64,000 nucleotides of DNA from Mycobacterium lepromatosis (GTDB taxonomy: Bacteria; Actinomycetota; Actinomycetes; Mycobacteriales; Mycobacteriaceae): positions 496,001 to 560,000 of the forward strand of contig NZ_CP083405.1 in the NCBI RefSeq assembly GCF_000975265.2, given 5' to 3'. The translations under genes and the position numbers were made by a program. This document shows positions 12,511 through 23,871 of the stretch, in pieces. The notes below the pieces were generated by a model. The model saw only the letters and a program-made list of their open reading frames with translations. It searched no databases and was not told where the DNA came from. Position 1 is the stretch's first letter; every line of letters starts with the position of its first letter.

Positions 12511-13870
12511 CGTTTACCGGCAGAGAATTCCGTCCACCATCGATCAGAGTCTACGCGGTGAACCGCGGCAGATTCAGATGTTCGCGCAAACCCAGTTGGT
12601 CACCGCCCCTACCGGTTCGGGCACGCCAGAGTGCCACCATGCCGAACTGCGTCTGCAATACAAGGGGCCAAACGCATCTCTTCCGAGCCAGGGTATATGC
12701 ACCCTGATTCGACGGTTTCGCGGTTAGGTAGGTTCGTCTCTTATTGCCCTCAATTCCTGCGTTCGTATCAAAGACGCCTAAACAGGTTGAGCGTGAAGCC
12801 AATCTCAGCCATGCTATTCAAAGCGCCGGTCAAAAACAACAATCCAACGACTGCCGCGTCCTGGATGCGGCGTTGGCGTTGCCCGTGAGCACGACTTTGA
12901 GCTCGCCAGGCGCGGTGGGTTAGACCGTGATACTGTCGATAACGAAGTCATCGTCCGAGCTGCCAAGGTTTTTGCCGTCAACGAGGTCGTGTGTGGCTCA
13001 TATCGGAGTATGGACAATGTGCAGAAGGCAGTGTCGACATGCAAAAGATTGCACTTCGTGTCCAACCTCCGAAACGGGGAGCGCTACATACCGACTTTAC
13101 TGAGTACGTCTTCAGGGAGCAGCGACCTCAGCGGCAGGGGGCACCACGGCATCCGGCCGCTGCAGAGCCTGCATAAGCCCTATAACCCGACCGGTCTTCG
13201 GCATGAGCCAACATCGTTGGGTAGTTATACATAATCTGCGACATTACAAACCCGTTTCAGATCCCGATGTAGCTCGACCTGGCAGCGGCATCAGCTACAC
13301 ACATAAATAGCTGTAGCCTCACCCCAATTCGCCTGCCCGATATCCAACAACGCATTAACCTTTACTGCTGCCTCCACAAACCGAGCATGGACGCCCCGAC
13401 AAGCCGTCGCAGTCTTTCCCCGGATGAAACGCCCGTACCACCAACGCTGACTGTCTAGCCGCACCAATTATTGTGCCGCACAACCCCGCTTTCATTGCAA
13501 ACACCGATTACGACGTCACCAATTGCGGAATATGGGCATAAAACAAACACATCATGCTCTTATCGTTTTCGATATTTTAGTTGTTAACTATCGGGGTAAT
13601 CACATTGATTTACACTTGTTACCATGCCTTGCCAGCCATATACGAAGACCACGTAGCCGGCATAATCGTCACTCGTGGACTGCCATCGAAAAAATAACTA
13701 TTTCAGACCGTCAGCCTAACAGGGCGCCTAACCCACTCGTTATCAGCGCGATCCCAGCAAAACCCAACGTGTTGCCACACCGATCACCAACCATCACCGA
13801 CTCCAACACATTCATAGGAGCCGACACAGGTTTGCCATGCAGCGCCGCTGAAGACGACTAATTCGACACC
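12511..13870. other. Unassigned debris with coding-like traces
   Basis: I could not identify a gene. Between about 12800 and 13230 both strands show short open stretches. The plus strand has LARRGGLDRDTVDNEVIV and onward to a stop at 13234; the minus strand has VDGKNLGSSDDDFVIDSITV with GC-rich third positions. Only one can be real and I cannot tell which. From 13250 to 13870 the base composition drifts AT-richer and nothing recognisable is seen. Confidence 0.35.
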
Positions 13871-13874
13871 GGAG

Positions 13875-14700
13875 TTACCCCAGGGCGTGCCGTATGAAAG
13901 AATGCGTCTGGGCGTCTCTACACCGACTGTGATAACACCCACGCCCACCCTCGACTAGTTGTCGAGGTAGTTTACCTGCCAATACCGATCGGCAGCGACG
14001 TCGACAAAGCAATCGTCGCTCCGAATAACCTAGTTTTGCCAACACAAATGGTGCAGCGACCGCGCGGAACGGAAAGGACAAGATGATTGCGACGAGCGCG
14101 AAGGCGCTTGTCTCTACCACGATTACTAGCGGCAGGATGGGCGCGATTATGATCACGTATGCGCCGACTGTAAACAGTAGCTCGAGCAATATTGCAGGTG
14201 GCTAGGCAATAGCACACACCGAGGCCGGTCAATATCTCAATGTGGGTTGTCGACGCGGGGGCAAGAACGTGGTTGAGCTACCGGCGCTTTTGAACCGTGG
14301 TGGCGCTGGTGTAGCCCGTGGTGTTGATGCTGTTACCGAACCCGAGGCTGCCTAATAAACGCTCATTGTGTTGGCTGTCTGTATCCACATCTGCACATAA
14401 TCGGATTCATTGACAGCGATCGAAATCGTTTTGATAGCAAAGAATTTCTTTCCTAAGAACACTGCATGGGCTGCTCGGTTAGCGGCTAGTTAAGCCCGAT
14501 GTCGGCCATCCCGGCCAGGGTAGCTTCATACGCTCCAGTTGCCGCTGCAAGCTTGGGTAGCCACCTGCCGCAGTTGGCGCTAGTCTTTGTCATACAGGCC
14601 AGAAGGCCAGATACGGGTCATGTTCGGTTCCATAGATCACAGTGCTAGGTCCCTCTTCTCCACTCGCCAGCAGACCGCTCAACCAAAATTGCAGTGTAAT
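13875..14700 (-). pseudogene. PPE-family protein, decayed
   Basis: Reading the minus strand from about 14700, fragments follow the PPE domain in order: GPSTVIYGTEHDPYLAFW, then AAATGAYEATLAGMADIG, then [20 protein letters not shown] and [20 protein letters not shown], then ASGSVTASTPRATPAPP. The motif [21 protein letters not shown] of the PPE4-like subgroup is the closest I recall. In-frame stops (for example after NTMSVY) and frameshifts break it. A hydrophobic stretch, LLFTVGAYVIIIAPILPLV, at about 14100-14185 may be the C-terminal membrane-like part of the same gene. Confidence 0.75.
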
Positions 14701-17480
14701 TCTCCTGTTGCCCTAGATATATTCGTCACTTAACGAGATCCACACCGCCGCGAACAACAAAACCAGTACCCGGACACACCCATACCGGGAGCCTGTACTG
14801 AACAACATCTAGTGTGCCTACGGTGGTACGGCAAAACAACTCGGAACCGGTACGGGTTTCGTGAACCGGGGAACTGTCACACCAACGACGACGCGGCCTC
14901 CGTATCATCGGCGGCATGACTAGAAGAAGATTGCAGCACACCGACTCCGGAGTGGCCCAACTTTTCGATCCCTTGAGCCGCCACAACGCTATGCTAGCTA
15001 CCTGAAGCACTTAACTCAACCGTGGCGCACACTGACACCGGGTTCGCCGCCTGCGTCACCGACGCCGTAATTAATGGCACCCCTTGGTGCGTGAACTTGA
15101 CGACCGGTATCCGCGCCTCCGGACAGCCGATCACCAACCTACCTTTCTGGTCAGCCATCGTACTGACCGAAGAAAATCATTTAGAACTTTATGTAACTGA
15201 AGTGACCACCCCGCAGGTGTTTACTTGCGTATCCATATCCGGTGAGGTTGTGTCGGATCGTGTCGAGAGACAGAGGTCGGATATCGCCATCAGTCACGAT
15301 TAAATCTTTACTTCCTCACAGTGTTGTTGGCAGCAACGGTAGGGCGACACCCAGACAACCAACAATCGGACACATGAGGGATTTGCATCCAGGCCGAACT
15401 GTGTACAACGCGCTATTGCTTACGTGGTAGTCACGACCAGACTTGACACCATGCCCACACAGCACTATTTGATAGCACGTTACACTTAACACAGCCCGCA
15501 TTGGTGTGGATTAACAATGTTAGAAATAGATTTCGGTGAGGTGTGGGACTTTCTTGATCAGCAGGGTCAAACCTTGCATTTGCGCTTTCGGCGGAACTGG
15601 CCAGAGTATATCCATTGCAGCCGACAACAATCGCGTCGAAAACCATGATGAAATCGCCACCAGCCGGCCTGACTTCCTACCGGCCGACATCGGTACCGCA
15701 CAAGAAAGGTGGGAGGAATTGGCCACGTTGCTTGATAGCGCCACCTACCGTTGGATTATTCTCAGTCAGATTCAAGACCACGTCCAAGATGCGGGCCTCA
15801 TCCGAACGTGACTCTAGGGACCATGTTACATACATTACAGCGTGTGACTTTCAGGAGCGCAGAATTATTCTCTCAATCGGGTCTTCTTCGCCAACTTTGG
15901 CTTCGTCAGTTATGTCAACGAGCCACTGGTCAAGCGAGATTGTGACCGTAGCTGTTGTGTGTGCCTAGTACACCGGTAATCTCACCGTCGTGAAGACTAT
16001 TGCGTAGGTGTTCACGACCACGTTATGCATCATCGCTGTCCGATGAACCTTAGCAACCGAGGAGACTAATGTAGTTGTAGTTTTTGCCGGCTTGGGTTCG
16101 GGCGACGATCGTACGTTTTCGATTTTGTGCACGATTTGGCTATCTTTTCCATGACCCCGAGGTCCACCGTGCGGCATGTGAGAGTTTTCATGGGTATGCT
16201 TGTCTATCGGTCGTCGGCATGATGGCACAGTGCTTTAGTCGATTCTGATTGCGCGGTTGTTGGGCTTTGAACTGCTTGGTTGCGTCCGCAATGCCTGGGA
16301 AAACTGGTTCTTGTAGGTCGCTTTGGTGACGGGATTCTGGACGTGATTGCTACTCTCCCCAGTTCTGTATTACTCAACTATTATCTCGTATCTCGGCGCT
16401 GGAGACCAGGCTTTATCGTCGAGTGGGTTTTATTGGTGGTGGCTGGAGGCCCAGATTGTGTTTGTGCACACGTTGGCCGTTAATGTCGTTATCCGAAATA
16501 ACCTAACCTGGTTTGAGATGATCGATGGACAGGTCGGCCCGAATGGCCAAGGCGGTAATCGTCTCGGCCGAACTGTAGGACGGTGCCAGTCTTCAAGCTC
16601 ACGCTCCAGGCAAGGATCAGGTCATGGCTTGGCTGGTTTTTCGATTACAGCCAACGATCAAGTTTGGGATCCGTAACCCGATGGCGCATTCGTTGATATA
16701 CCGCTTGATTGGTCCTGCACTGTAATCATCGGAGATGATATTTGCTTCATCGACATTACCTATGGTCAAACCGACTGCTGAACAACAAAACCGAGATGTA
16801 ATAAGAAGTTGACCGGTAAATTTTTACATATTCTATTCTCCGTATTGGGCTCGGTCGTGATTCGCATGGTACCAAGCCATCTAGTTTGTTGAGCGGTGGG
16901 CACGTTGAATGCGTTCATCGGCATCCGGTTCGGATTCTCGCTAGTTTGCTGACATGTCAGCCAGAGTAGTCGATCGTGTCCTCGACGGCTGTGCAGATCG
17001 CGCGCATTCGCGTGTCGTCTAGGCGGCTGCCAGCCCGAATGACCAACACCGTGACCGAGACGCTCTCGACTTGAGTCCAAATTCACCGCGGGACGGCGCG
17101 GAATCAGGTCGGAAGCGGGTCAAGAACTACCTTGTTAACCTACCCTCGGATGATCATGGTGCAGGGTGCGACGAGTATGTGTTGACTTCGGGGGGATCGC
17201 CGCATCGCGCGCGAACACAACGACTTGACGCCGGGCCGATCTCGGCCATCGCACACCACCACACTTCTCCACGTGCTGGAAGCACGTTCACACTTCTGCA
17301 GCCGTCCGTCGCCACGATGCTTCAGTTGCCCCATTCGTCGGGCTCATTGACAGGGTGCTTGTCGTAGGCCACGTAGCTCGCATTTCCCTACCTCGGTCGA
17401 TCGATAACGAGCCAGTAGCGCTCCAAGAGCCTCATCGATTAGGGCTGTGTTCGTTCACCCTAGCTCGCGTGCCGTATGCA
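14701..17480. other. Long region without recognisable gene
   Basis: Nearly 2.8 kb with only short random-looking frames. A hydrophobic plus-strand stretch near 16340-16500 (SSGFYWWWLEAQIVFVHTLA) suggests a former membrane protein but gives no family. No repeats, RNA genes or promoters stand out. In M. tuberculosis rlmB and arsB2 are direct neighbours, so most of 11270-17480 is extra relative to that species. Confidence 0.4.
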
Positions 17481-17484
17481 CCGG

Positions 17485-18660
17485 TCACAGCAGCTCAGCG
17501 ACGACGCCCGCAGATGCTGTGCCGCGGCTATAGACACCGCCAGGGCTGGCAGGGGCACAGTACACAGTCTGAGACGGATGTACTAGCCGCGCCGGCTGGT
17601 GTGGACGTTCTGCTGTAGCGCAGCACGCCGCGCAACAGCAGGTTGGCCAGTTAACCGGCATTAGGTCAAGGTTGGGGTCCGATGTTGACACCGATCAGCC
17701 GTCGCCAGGATGGTGTATAAGCTTGCTGGGCCGCGGCTAGCGGCAGTAACCTACCAGCGTCGCGGGCAGGTTGTTGACGGCGTTGGCCAACACAGCTACC
17801 AGGAGCAATGCCGGCAGCCCGAAACCAAGACGGCAGCAGTGCGGCAATGACGCTGTTCATTCCGTTGATCATGACTTACTGGACGGCGATGCCCAGCGTT
17901 AGCACGAACAACAGGAACGACAGATTCACCGAACGCACGATCTCGGCCACCGACATGTGCCGACGGCTGAAACTGCGAAGCGCCAACACCGAGGAGCCGG
18001 CCAATGTAACCCAGGCCGACCCCCACCGATTCCGAGACCACGAACCCGGCACGTATGAGCGCCACCACCAAGACAAACATCGGTGGCCACGGCGTGAGTC
18101 TGACCTGCTTGGAGTTGGGTGGCACACGCAGATCGCTGGCGAAAACTGGTGAAATACCAAGTACACTGTGGCTACTGCGGTCAGCCACAGCACCACCTCG
18201 TATATCTAGCTTGGAGCGCAGATGCGCCACCACCAGCCTGTCATTGGCCAGATGGACGGTGGTGTAGGTGTATGGTTGCATCGTGGATCGCAGGTCGCTA
18301 ACACCACTGGGTTCAGTAAGGTCACCGTGGCGTCCAGGCTGAGCGCGACGTTAGATCGGTGGCGGTGATGACACACGTGCTGCAGTAGCTGTGTAACCCG
18401 ACTCGGACAAGTATCATCGCTGTGCCTGCGGTCTTGAGCAAGCTTTTGTCGTCGCACAGTTGGCCAGCACCGCGTCTAGACTACAACCACCCGGGCAAGT
18501 ACAGCAACCTACACGGCCGTCTGTGGAACCGAAATCGCTTCGATCGCTCTCTAGAACGACAGCTGCCAGCGGCTCTGGTCAACCCTGTGGCCGGGCAACT
18601 GCGCACCCGAAGACAACAGCTAGCAGCAACAGTGCAACGGTCAGCGTCAAAGTTTAAATC
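17485..18660 (-). pseudogene. arsB2: Arsenite efflux permease ArsB2, decayed
   Basis: Fragments run in the right order down the minus strand. LTLTVALLLLAVVFGCAVAR lies near 18640, SLDATVTLLNPVVLAT near 18330, and PPMFVLVVALIRAGFVVSES near 18060. MSVAEIVRSVNLSFLLFVLT lies near 17950, and RRLIGVNIGP near 17690. These correspond to the ArsB membrane segments, including the conserved LSLDATVVLLTPV and LIGVNLGPN stretches. Frameshifts occur between almost every piece. Synteny agrees: Rv3578 lies convergent to rlmB in M. tuberculosis. The protein would have expelled arsenite; that function is lost. Confidence 0.85.
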
Positions 18661-18724
18661 CAGAGATCCTCGCGCCGAAACACCGCTGGCAGTTACATTG
18701 TGACCTCATCCTGGGTGGCCATCT

Positions 18725-19395
18725 CATCGACACCGACATGCTAAGCCATCGTTCGTGTATGAAAGACCCACAAAGCTGTAACACAGTGGTCGGAAGAATG
18801 TAGTCTCAATTGACCAACATTGAGATGGACCGTGTTGGCACAGTAGACGGTCAATGCACCCTTGATGAAACCGGCGTTGCCCTGGATGAATAGCTGTCGG
18901 CCCGATGGTCGGTGGTACACCATCGTCGACCACGCCTCGACACAGCGGTAGGTCGACGTCCGCACCGGTAGTGTCAGCAGTGCGTTGATCACACCCGGGA
19001 CCCTGGCGAGGGTAGTGGTGTGACTGCTAACAGCGTGAAATCTTAGGCGCCCAATCGAATTGGTTTACTGGGGCCGCCACTATCAGGCGGCTCTCGGGGA
19101 GTCCGCATTCGCGCCCAACCGGGGCCGCCAATTGGCTCCCCACCGGCTGGGTGCCGGTGGAGTCGGCAACCAACCAGCGTGGAGTCCATCAAGTGGTCGA
19201 TGTGCGTGTGTACCGCAATGATGGCATCAAGCTCAGATGCCTTGGCTCGGGCAAGATAGCCGTCCGCGGGCGGGTGGAGACGGCGACACCTTGCAGATTG
19301 CCAGTCACGCGAGGCTAGAGCGCGAAAAGTAGCCGTTGATCATCAACGCGTATGATTCGTTGTCGAGCAGCAGCGTAGCCACACCTATTTTCACC
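18725..19395 (-). pseudogene. Metallo-beta-lactamase-fold hydrolase (Rv3577-like), decayed
   Basis: Minus-strand pieces include YALMINGYFSRSSLA near 19350, a zinc motif in AIIAVHTHIDHLMDS (HxHxDH) near 19210, and LVADSTGTQPVGSQLAAPVG near 19160. STYRCVEAWSTMVYHRPSG and QLFIQGNAGFIKGAL follow near 18850-18960. The order and motif fit a metallo-beta-lactamase-fold enzyme, and the place beside arsB2 fits Rv3577. The frame changes several times, so no protein can be made. The substrate of the family member is unknown. Confidence 0.75.
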
Positions 19396-19484
19396 TCACC
19401 GTAAGCAGAGCATAAGGTTTGGCGGCAGTAAGTTGAACTTATCCGAATACCGCGTGCTGCCGGGGCGACCAAGGCCCAATCTTA

Positions 19485-20243
19485 TCAGCAAAACGCCCTG
19501 ATAGAGACGCCGGCGGCGTTGAGTTGATCGCGCACCGCGGTAGCCGTCTGAATAGCGTTGGGCGAATCGCCATGCAAACAAATAGATTCCACGATGACGG
19601 CAAGCTGTGTGCCGTCGACCGCAGTAACTTTACCGGCGGCCACCATGGTTACTACTCTTTGCGCGATCACCGCAGGATCGTGCAACACCGCGCCGGGTTC
19701 GCGTCGAGAAACCAGCTGACCGTCTGGCCGGTAGGCACGATCGGCGAATGCCTCCGCTACCGTACGTAAGCCAATGCGCGCGGCCTCGTCAAAAAATGTC
19801 GAACCAGCCAAGCCTAACACCGGCAGCGTGGAGTCCACCAGCTGTATTGCCGCAGCGATTGCGGCACCTTGATCGCGGTTGGTCACGATCGTGTTGTACA
19901 GTGCGCCGTGGGGTTTGACGTACGACACTGCGGAACCGGCGGTCTGTGCGATCGCTTGTAATGCGCCGATCTGATACACGACATCGGCGAAAAGATCGTC
20001 GGGGGCAACGTCGATGAAGCGTCGGCCGAACCCGGCCAGGTCGCGATAGCTCACCTGTGCTCCTATGCGCACGCCACGTTCTGCTGCTAACCGGCATACT
20101 CGAAACAGCCTGGCGGGATCTCCGGCGTGGAACCCGCACGCCACGTTAGCGCTGGTGACGATTTGCAGCATGGCTTCATCGTCGCCGAGTCGCCACACGC
20201 CGAAGCCCTCGCCCAAGTCGGCGTTAAGGTCAATACAGGCCAT
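19485..20243 (-). CDS. LamB/YcsF-family protein, 5-oxoprolinase subunit A-like (PxpA)
   Basis: A 252-residue cytosolic protein with an unbroken frame. The start MACIDLNADLGEGFGVWRLG, then NVACGFHAGDPARL and YVKPHGALYN are the hallmark motifs of the YcsF/PxpA family, which adopts a deacetylase-like barrel. In other bacteria PxpA works with PxpB and PxpC to open 5-oxoproline (pyroglutamate) to glutamate using ATP. I see no intact pxpB or pxpC beside it, so its role here is uncertain. The late residues AVIVESICLHGDSPNA are also typical. ATG at 20243 gives normal length. It sits between a dead hydrolase and an unreadable stretch, which makes its survival notable. Confidence 0.85.
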   Translation of the reverse strand: MACIDLNADLGEGFGVWRLGDDEAMLQIVTSANVACGFHAGDPARLFRVCRLAAERGVRIGAQVSYRDLAGFGRRFIDVAPDDLFADVVYQIGALQAIAQTAGSAVSYVKPHGALYNTIVTNRDQGAAIAAAIQLVDSTLPVLGLAGSTFFDEAARIGLRTVAEAFADRAYRPDGQLVSRREPGAVLHDPAVIAQRVVTMVAAGKVTAVDGTQLAVIVESICLHGDSPNAIQTATAVRDQLNAAGVSIRAFC

Positions 20244-21173
20244 TCGGCCAGCCTAGGGGCTGGCTCAGTAGCAAACCCATTGCGGGATATTAGCTACGAT
20301 TCGTTTGAGGAGGCCGCAGACCCGCGTCTCGGCGGCGAGGGTGTCTGCACCGCCATCGAGTTGCCTGTTGTATTGCCTAGCACATGGCTACTGCTTAGGC
20401 GCCTTGGCAGCGCTCTGGGAAGTGATGTCGATCGCGACCACACCTGGTTGGCTATAGCCGCACGTCACGATGTCGATGGCGACATTGTTGTGCACGGCCA
20501 GCGCACGCTGGCATATAAATTTTTTATTTTTGCCGTCTTCTTAAGCCTACGAGGTGCCGAGCATGCCGTTGGCGTTGGTCACCCCAGTCACGGTTCACAC
20601 AGTGTCCGGCGCACTGGGGTTGTTCGCGGAATACCGGTGCCTCGAGCAAGTGGGCCAGCTTCGTGTCGAGGCGTTGTAAAACGCGAAAGCGTCCTGCTTC
20701 GACGGAAACCAGATCACAGCTTGAATAGCTTAAGGTTGCGTTTTTTGAAGTTGTCGACATTGTCGTCGAAGAGTTGACCACGGAGTTACCGATCCACCCG
20801 GCGTCCGCATAGGTCGCATAGGTCTGGCTTGTGCGGTGCCATTTATTGGTAAGCAAGTCCTGTCATACGCGCTAGCGCTCCAGTCCCACATTCCCGTGAT
20901 GTTGATCACATATTCAGTGATGTCGCGCCCAACACGCTACTGATCCTGACTGAGGTCGAGCAGCAGCCCGTTAATCGCTGAAACCGCTACCGTATTCGGT
21001 TTAGCTCGGTGGCTAAGTCCTTTCCGGTAACCGTGGTGTTGTGGGCGATGGTGGATGTGTACACGCCGGCCAGCGCAACGCCTGAAATTGCTCCTGCACT
21101 AAGTCTCCCCAGAGCTGTGTGTGAGCCGGAACACTCGTGCTGTCCCATCGATTAGGTCATTGTGGTGGACAGC
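20244..21173. other. Unassigned region between the LamB/YcsF and ABC genes
   Basis: A plus-strand frame runs openly from about 20127 to 20777, but its protein is not one I recognise and much of it overlaps the upstream end of the LamB/YcsF gene. If the neighbours once included pxpB and pxpC, their remains could lie here, but no motif of either is visible. Confidence 0.35.
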
Positions 21174-22034
21174 TTATGCGCAGACCTCACGATGTTGCCC
21201 GAGTAGCCAGCAAGATAGGTAGATCAAAAACGAGATAGTCGCGACGAACACCGACACTGGCACACCAGGCGCCAACGACAGCACGACGCCCCCGACGGCA
21301 GAGACCTCGGCGAAGATCACAGCAGCCACCATTGCCGCGACCGGCGAGGTGACTACCTGGGCTGCCGCGGCCGCTGGCGTGATCATTAGCGACATCACCA
21401 ACAACGCCCCAACGACCTGCACGGCTTGCGCGGCCACTACACCGACCAACGCGGCGAATACGATGCCCAGCGCGTGAACGGGCACGCCACGCGCGGCCGC
21501 GACCTCCGGATCGACCGTCGCGAACAACAGTGGTCGGTAGCACGTCGTCAACATTGCGATGACAATCAGGCAAACGAGCCCCAGCATAGCCAGCCCGGAG
21601 TAGCCCACGCCGATGATCTGGCCGGTCAGTAACGCTAAACTGGTCCCGGTTCGTCCTGGGTAGAGATGGATGAACAGCATCGCTAGCCCCAGCCCGAACG
21701 CCAGCACTACCCCGATTACCGAATCCCGCTCTCGGGCTCGCCGACCGAGGATGCCGAACAGTGTTGCTGCCAAAGCGCTGCCGACTAGAGCGCCCACTCC
21801 CATCTCAAACCCGGCCAGAAGCGCGAATGCTGCTCCGGTCAGCGATAGTTCGCTGGAACCGTGCACGGCGAACGACATTTGCCGCATCACGATGAACGGC
21901 CCGATCAACCCGGCTGCCAGCCCCAGCAACACCGCCGCCAGTAGTGCTTGCTGGACGAAGTCGTGACTGAGCAAATGTGTAGTTATGTCGAAAGAGAACA
22001 GGTGGTTCCACATGTGAGCGAGTCGGTCATCCAT
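21174..22034 (-). CDS. Metal ABC transporter permease (ZnuB/MntB type)
   Basis: A 286-residue polytopic membrane protein of the ABC-3 family that forms the channel of zinc or manganese importers. About eight hydrophobic helices can be read, for example FVQQALLAAVLLGLAAGLIG and ALVGVVAAQAVQVVGALLVM. The cytoplasmic coupling region contains DPEVAAARGVPV, a family signature. The ATG at 22034 shares one base with the TAA of the upstream ATPase gene, so translation is coupled; a second possible start is the Met at residue 8 (MWNHLF). The permease is the last of three genes encoding a complete importer. The frame is open further upstream but that part overlaps the ATPase gene. Confidence 0.92.
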   Translation of the reverse strand: MDDRLAHMWNHLFSFDITTHLLSHDFVQQALLAAVLLGLAAGLIGPFIVMRQMSFAVHGSSELSLTGAAFALLAGFEMGVGALVGSALAATLFGILGRRARERDSVIGVVLAFGLGLAMLFIHLYPGRTGTSLALLTGQIIGVGYSGLAMLGLVCLIVIAMLTTCYRPLLFATVDPEVAAARGVPVHALGIVFAALVGVVAAQAVQVVGALLVMSLMITPAAAAAQVVTSPVAAMVAAVIFAEVSAVGGVVLSLAPGVPVSVFVATISFLIYLSCWLLGQHREVCA

Positions 22035-22861
22035 TAAGGCTCGCCAACCACAATGTAATGGTCCTCGACCTTCACCACCTGGATGTCTGCCTGGTAAAGC
22101 GTTGACAGCATCTCGGTGGTCATAACCTGTTCGACAGTTCCGATCAGGAATCGGCCGTCGACCAGATAGAGCACTCTGTCCACATACGGCAGGATCGGGT
22201 TGATCTCGTGGGTGACGACGAGCACCGTGGTGCCGGCTTCCCGGCGGCGACGGTCGATCAACATCGATACCAACTTGGCGTCGGCTGGGTCCAATGTCAG
22301 CAACGGTTCGTCGCATAGCAGCAGTGTTGGGTCGCTGACCAGCGCCTGAGCGATGCGGATGCGCTGCAACTCACCGCCCGACATCACCCCGACCCGGACG
22401 TCAGCAAGCTGCTCTCCATTTACCTGCTTTAGCGCCGTGAATACGGCCTCACGCCGGCGAGCTCGGTCGGCGGACCGCAGTGGCAGGGCGCCCCAGCGGC
22501 GTCCGTCAATGCCCAGTCGAACCAGGTCACGACCGCGCAGCAGCACCTCACGATCGATGGGGCGGTGTTGCGGCACGTAGCCGATGCGTGGATTGCCAGC
22601 GGTGATCCGCTTGCCCTCTACCCGTGCAACACCGGCACTGAGCGCCAGTTGTCCGAGCAGCACTTTGAGTAACGACGTCTTACCGGTGCCGTTGGGACCC
22701 AGTACCGCGATAAACTCGCCCATCGAAACCGATAGGTCGAGTTGATCCCACAACGTTCGATCGCCGAACGCCAGCCGTGCGCCGCTAAGTGAGATCGTGT
22801 AGGCATCGTTGTCCGCGTACCGTGGTCTTCGCGAGACTGCGTTGAGATTGTCAATTGCCAC
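22034..22861 (-). CDS. Metal ABC transporter ATP-binding protein (ZnuC type)
   Basis: A 275-residue ATPase that powers the adjacent permease. Walker A is GPNGTGKTS at residues 55-63, the ABC signature is MSGGELQRIRIAQAL, Walker B is LLLCDEP and the switch histidine is in VVTHEINPI. The Q-loop is in IGYVPQHRP. All catalytic motifs are intact; the signature has MSGGE in place of LSGGQ. The first 20 or so residues are an extension before the core. It lies 8 bases after the binding-protein gene and overlaps the permease start. The metal is inferred from the family and from the Zur-like site upstream. Confidence 0.93.
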   Translation of the reverse strand: MAIDNLNAVSRRPRYADNDAYTISLSGARLAFGDRTLWDQLDLSVSMGEFIAVLGPNGTGKTSLLKVLLGQLALSAGVARVEGKRITAGNPRIGYVPQHRPIDREVLLRGRDLVRLGIDGRRWGALPLRSADRARRREAVFTALKQVNGEQLADVRVGVMSGGELQRIRIAQALVSDPTLLLCDEPLLTLDPADAKLVSMLIDRRRREAGTTVLVVTHEINPILPYVDRVLYLVDGRFLIGTVEQVMTTEMLSTLYQADIQVVKVEDHYIVVGEP

Positions 22862-22869
22862 GGCAAAGA

Positions 22870-23808
22870 TTATCCGGGTGATCGGTTCGATCTCAGCGCA
22901 GCGCGCAGCTGATCGATCGTGTTACGTTGCCAGGTAAGGTAATCGGTGCCGCTCGGCAACGCCTCGGTCACTTCGGTCACTGGCACACCTGACCTTCGGG
23001 CCGCAGCCTGCAGGCCGGTGGTAGCGGCGCTCGACTTCTGCGGGTTTACCAGCAGCGCTGAGACTTGACGGTGGTTGATCAGGTTGAGGGCGGCCGCCAT
23101 GTCGGCTGGCGACGGATCGCTCTCGTTCTCATGGGTTGCGGTAAAGGCCGGCGGCGTGCGATCGACCAGGCCGGATGCCTGCAGCAGGTAGTGCACCACA
23201 GGTTCGGTCACGATTACCTCGGAGGCTGGGTAGTCGCTGGCAATGGTGTGTTCAGATATGGCGATCGCGTCGGCGCCACGGCAGAACTCGGTGACGTTGG
23301 CCTGGTAGTCCGCGGCATTGTCCGGATCGATGGTCACCAGCCGGTCGGCGATCAGGGCGGCGACCGACTTGGCGATGCTCAGGTCGTAGAAGACGTGTTC
23401 GTCGGGCGGCCTTTCGGTGGTGGTAGCCCTGCTAGCGAGAAGCGAGTAAGCATCCACCGATTTGATGGCCGGACGGTCGGCCAGCATCTTGTCGACCCAT
23501 GGATCGTAACCGCCACCGTTGTAGACCACTAGTGCGGCGTCGATTATCGCGGCAGTGTCGGCGGGACTGGCGTGATACGCGTGCGGATCGGTGTGGGCAC
23601 CGGTTACAATGGAAGTGACGGTGACATGTCCGCCTGCAACAGTGCGCGCCACACTGCCCCACACGTCAGTGGATGCCACCACGGCTGCCGCTCGCGGGTG
23701 CCCGGAACTAATTTTGCCGCAGCCGGTTGCCACGGTCGAACTGATCAAGCAAAGGATGACAGCCATCAACCAACGCATCGGATTAACTAATGCCATTTGG
23801 TGTCCCAT
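22870..23808 (-). CDS. Metal-binding lipoprotein of ABC transporter (ZnuA type)
   Basis: A 312-residue surface lipoprotein of the zinc/manganese-binding SBP_bac_9 family that delivers metal to the permease. A signal peptide (MRWLMAVILCLISSTVATGC) ends in the lipobox VATGC. Likely metal ligands are the histidines in GAHTDPHAYHASP and DEHVFYDLS, with a later HENESDPSP. ASTDVWGSVARTVAGGHV is the usual start of the mature domain. The long His-rich loop of many ZnuA proteins is absent, so manganese cannot be excluded. Two further in-frame ATGs (residues 5 and 11) are possible starts and I cannot decide between them. First gene of the importer operon. Confidence 0.9.
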   Translation of the reverse strand: MGHQMALVNPMRWLMAVILCLISSTVATGCGKISSGHPRAAAVVASTDVWGSVARTVAGGHVTVTSIVTGAHTDPHAYHASPADTAAIIDAALVVYNGGGYDPWVDKMLADRPAIKSVDAYSLLASRATTTERPPDEHVFYDLSIAKSVAALIADRLVTIDPDNAADYQANVTEFCRGADAIAISEHTIASDYPASEVIVTEPVVHYLLQASGLVDRTPPAFTATHENESDPSPADMAAALNLINHRQVSALLVNPQKSSAATTGLQAAARRSGVPVTEVTEALPSGTDYLTWQRNTIDQLRAALRSNRSPG

Positions 23809-23871
23809 TGGGGCTATATCGCACGCTCGCCTTTCCTCTCGCCGGCCGGTCAGCCGCCAAATAATACTAAA

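Noticed and set aside
11270-19395. A CRISPR array or tRNA cluster in the long debris
   Set aside because: No regularly spaced repeats and no cloverleaf with a T-arm could be found by reading.
22035-22316. Extended N-terminus of the ABC permease
   Set aside because: It overlaps the ATPase gene in another frame, is Arg/Pro-rich and has no membrane character; the ATG at 22034 in the TAATG overlap is the natural start.
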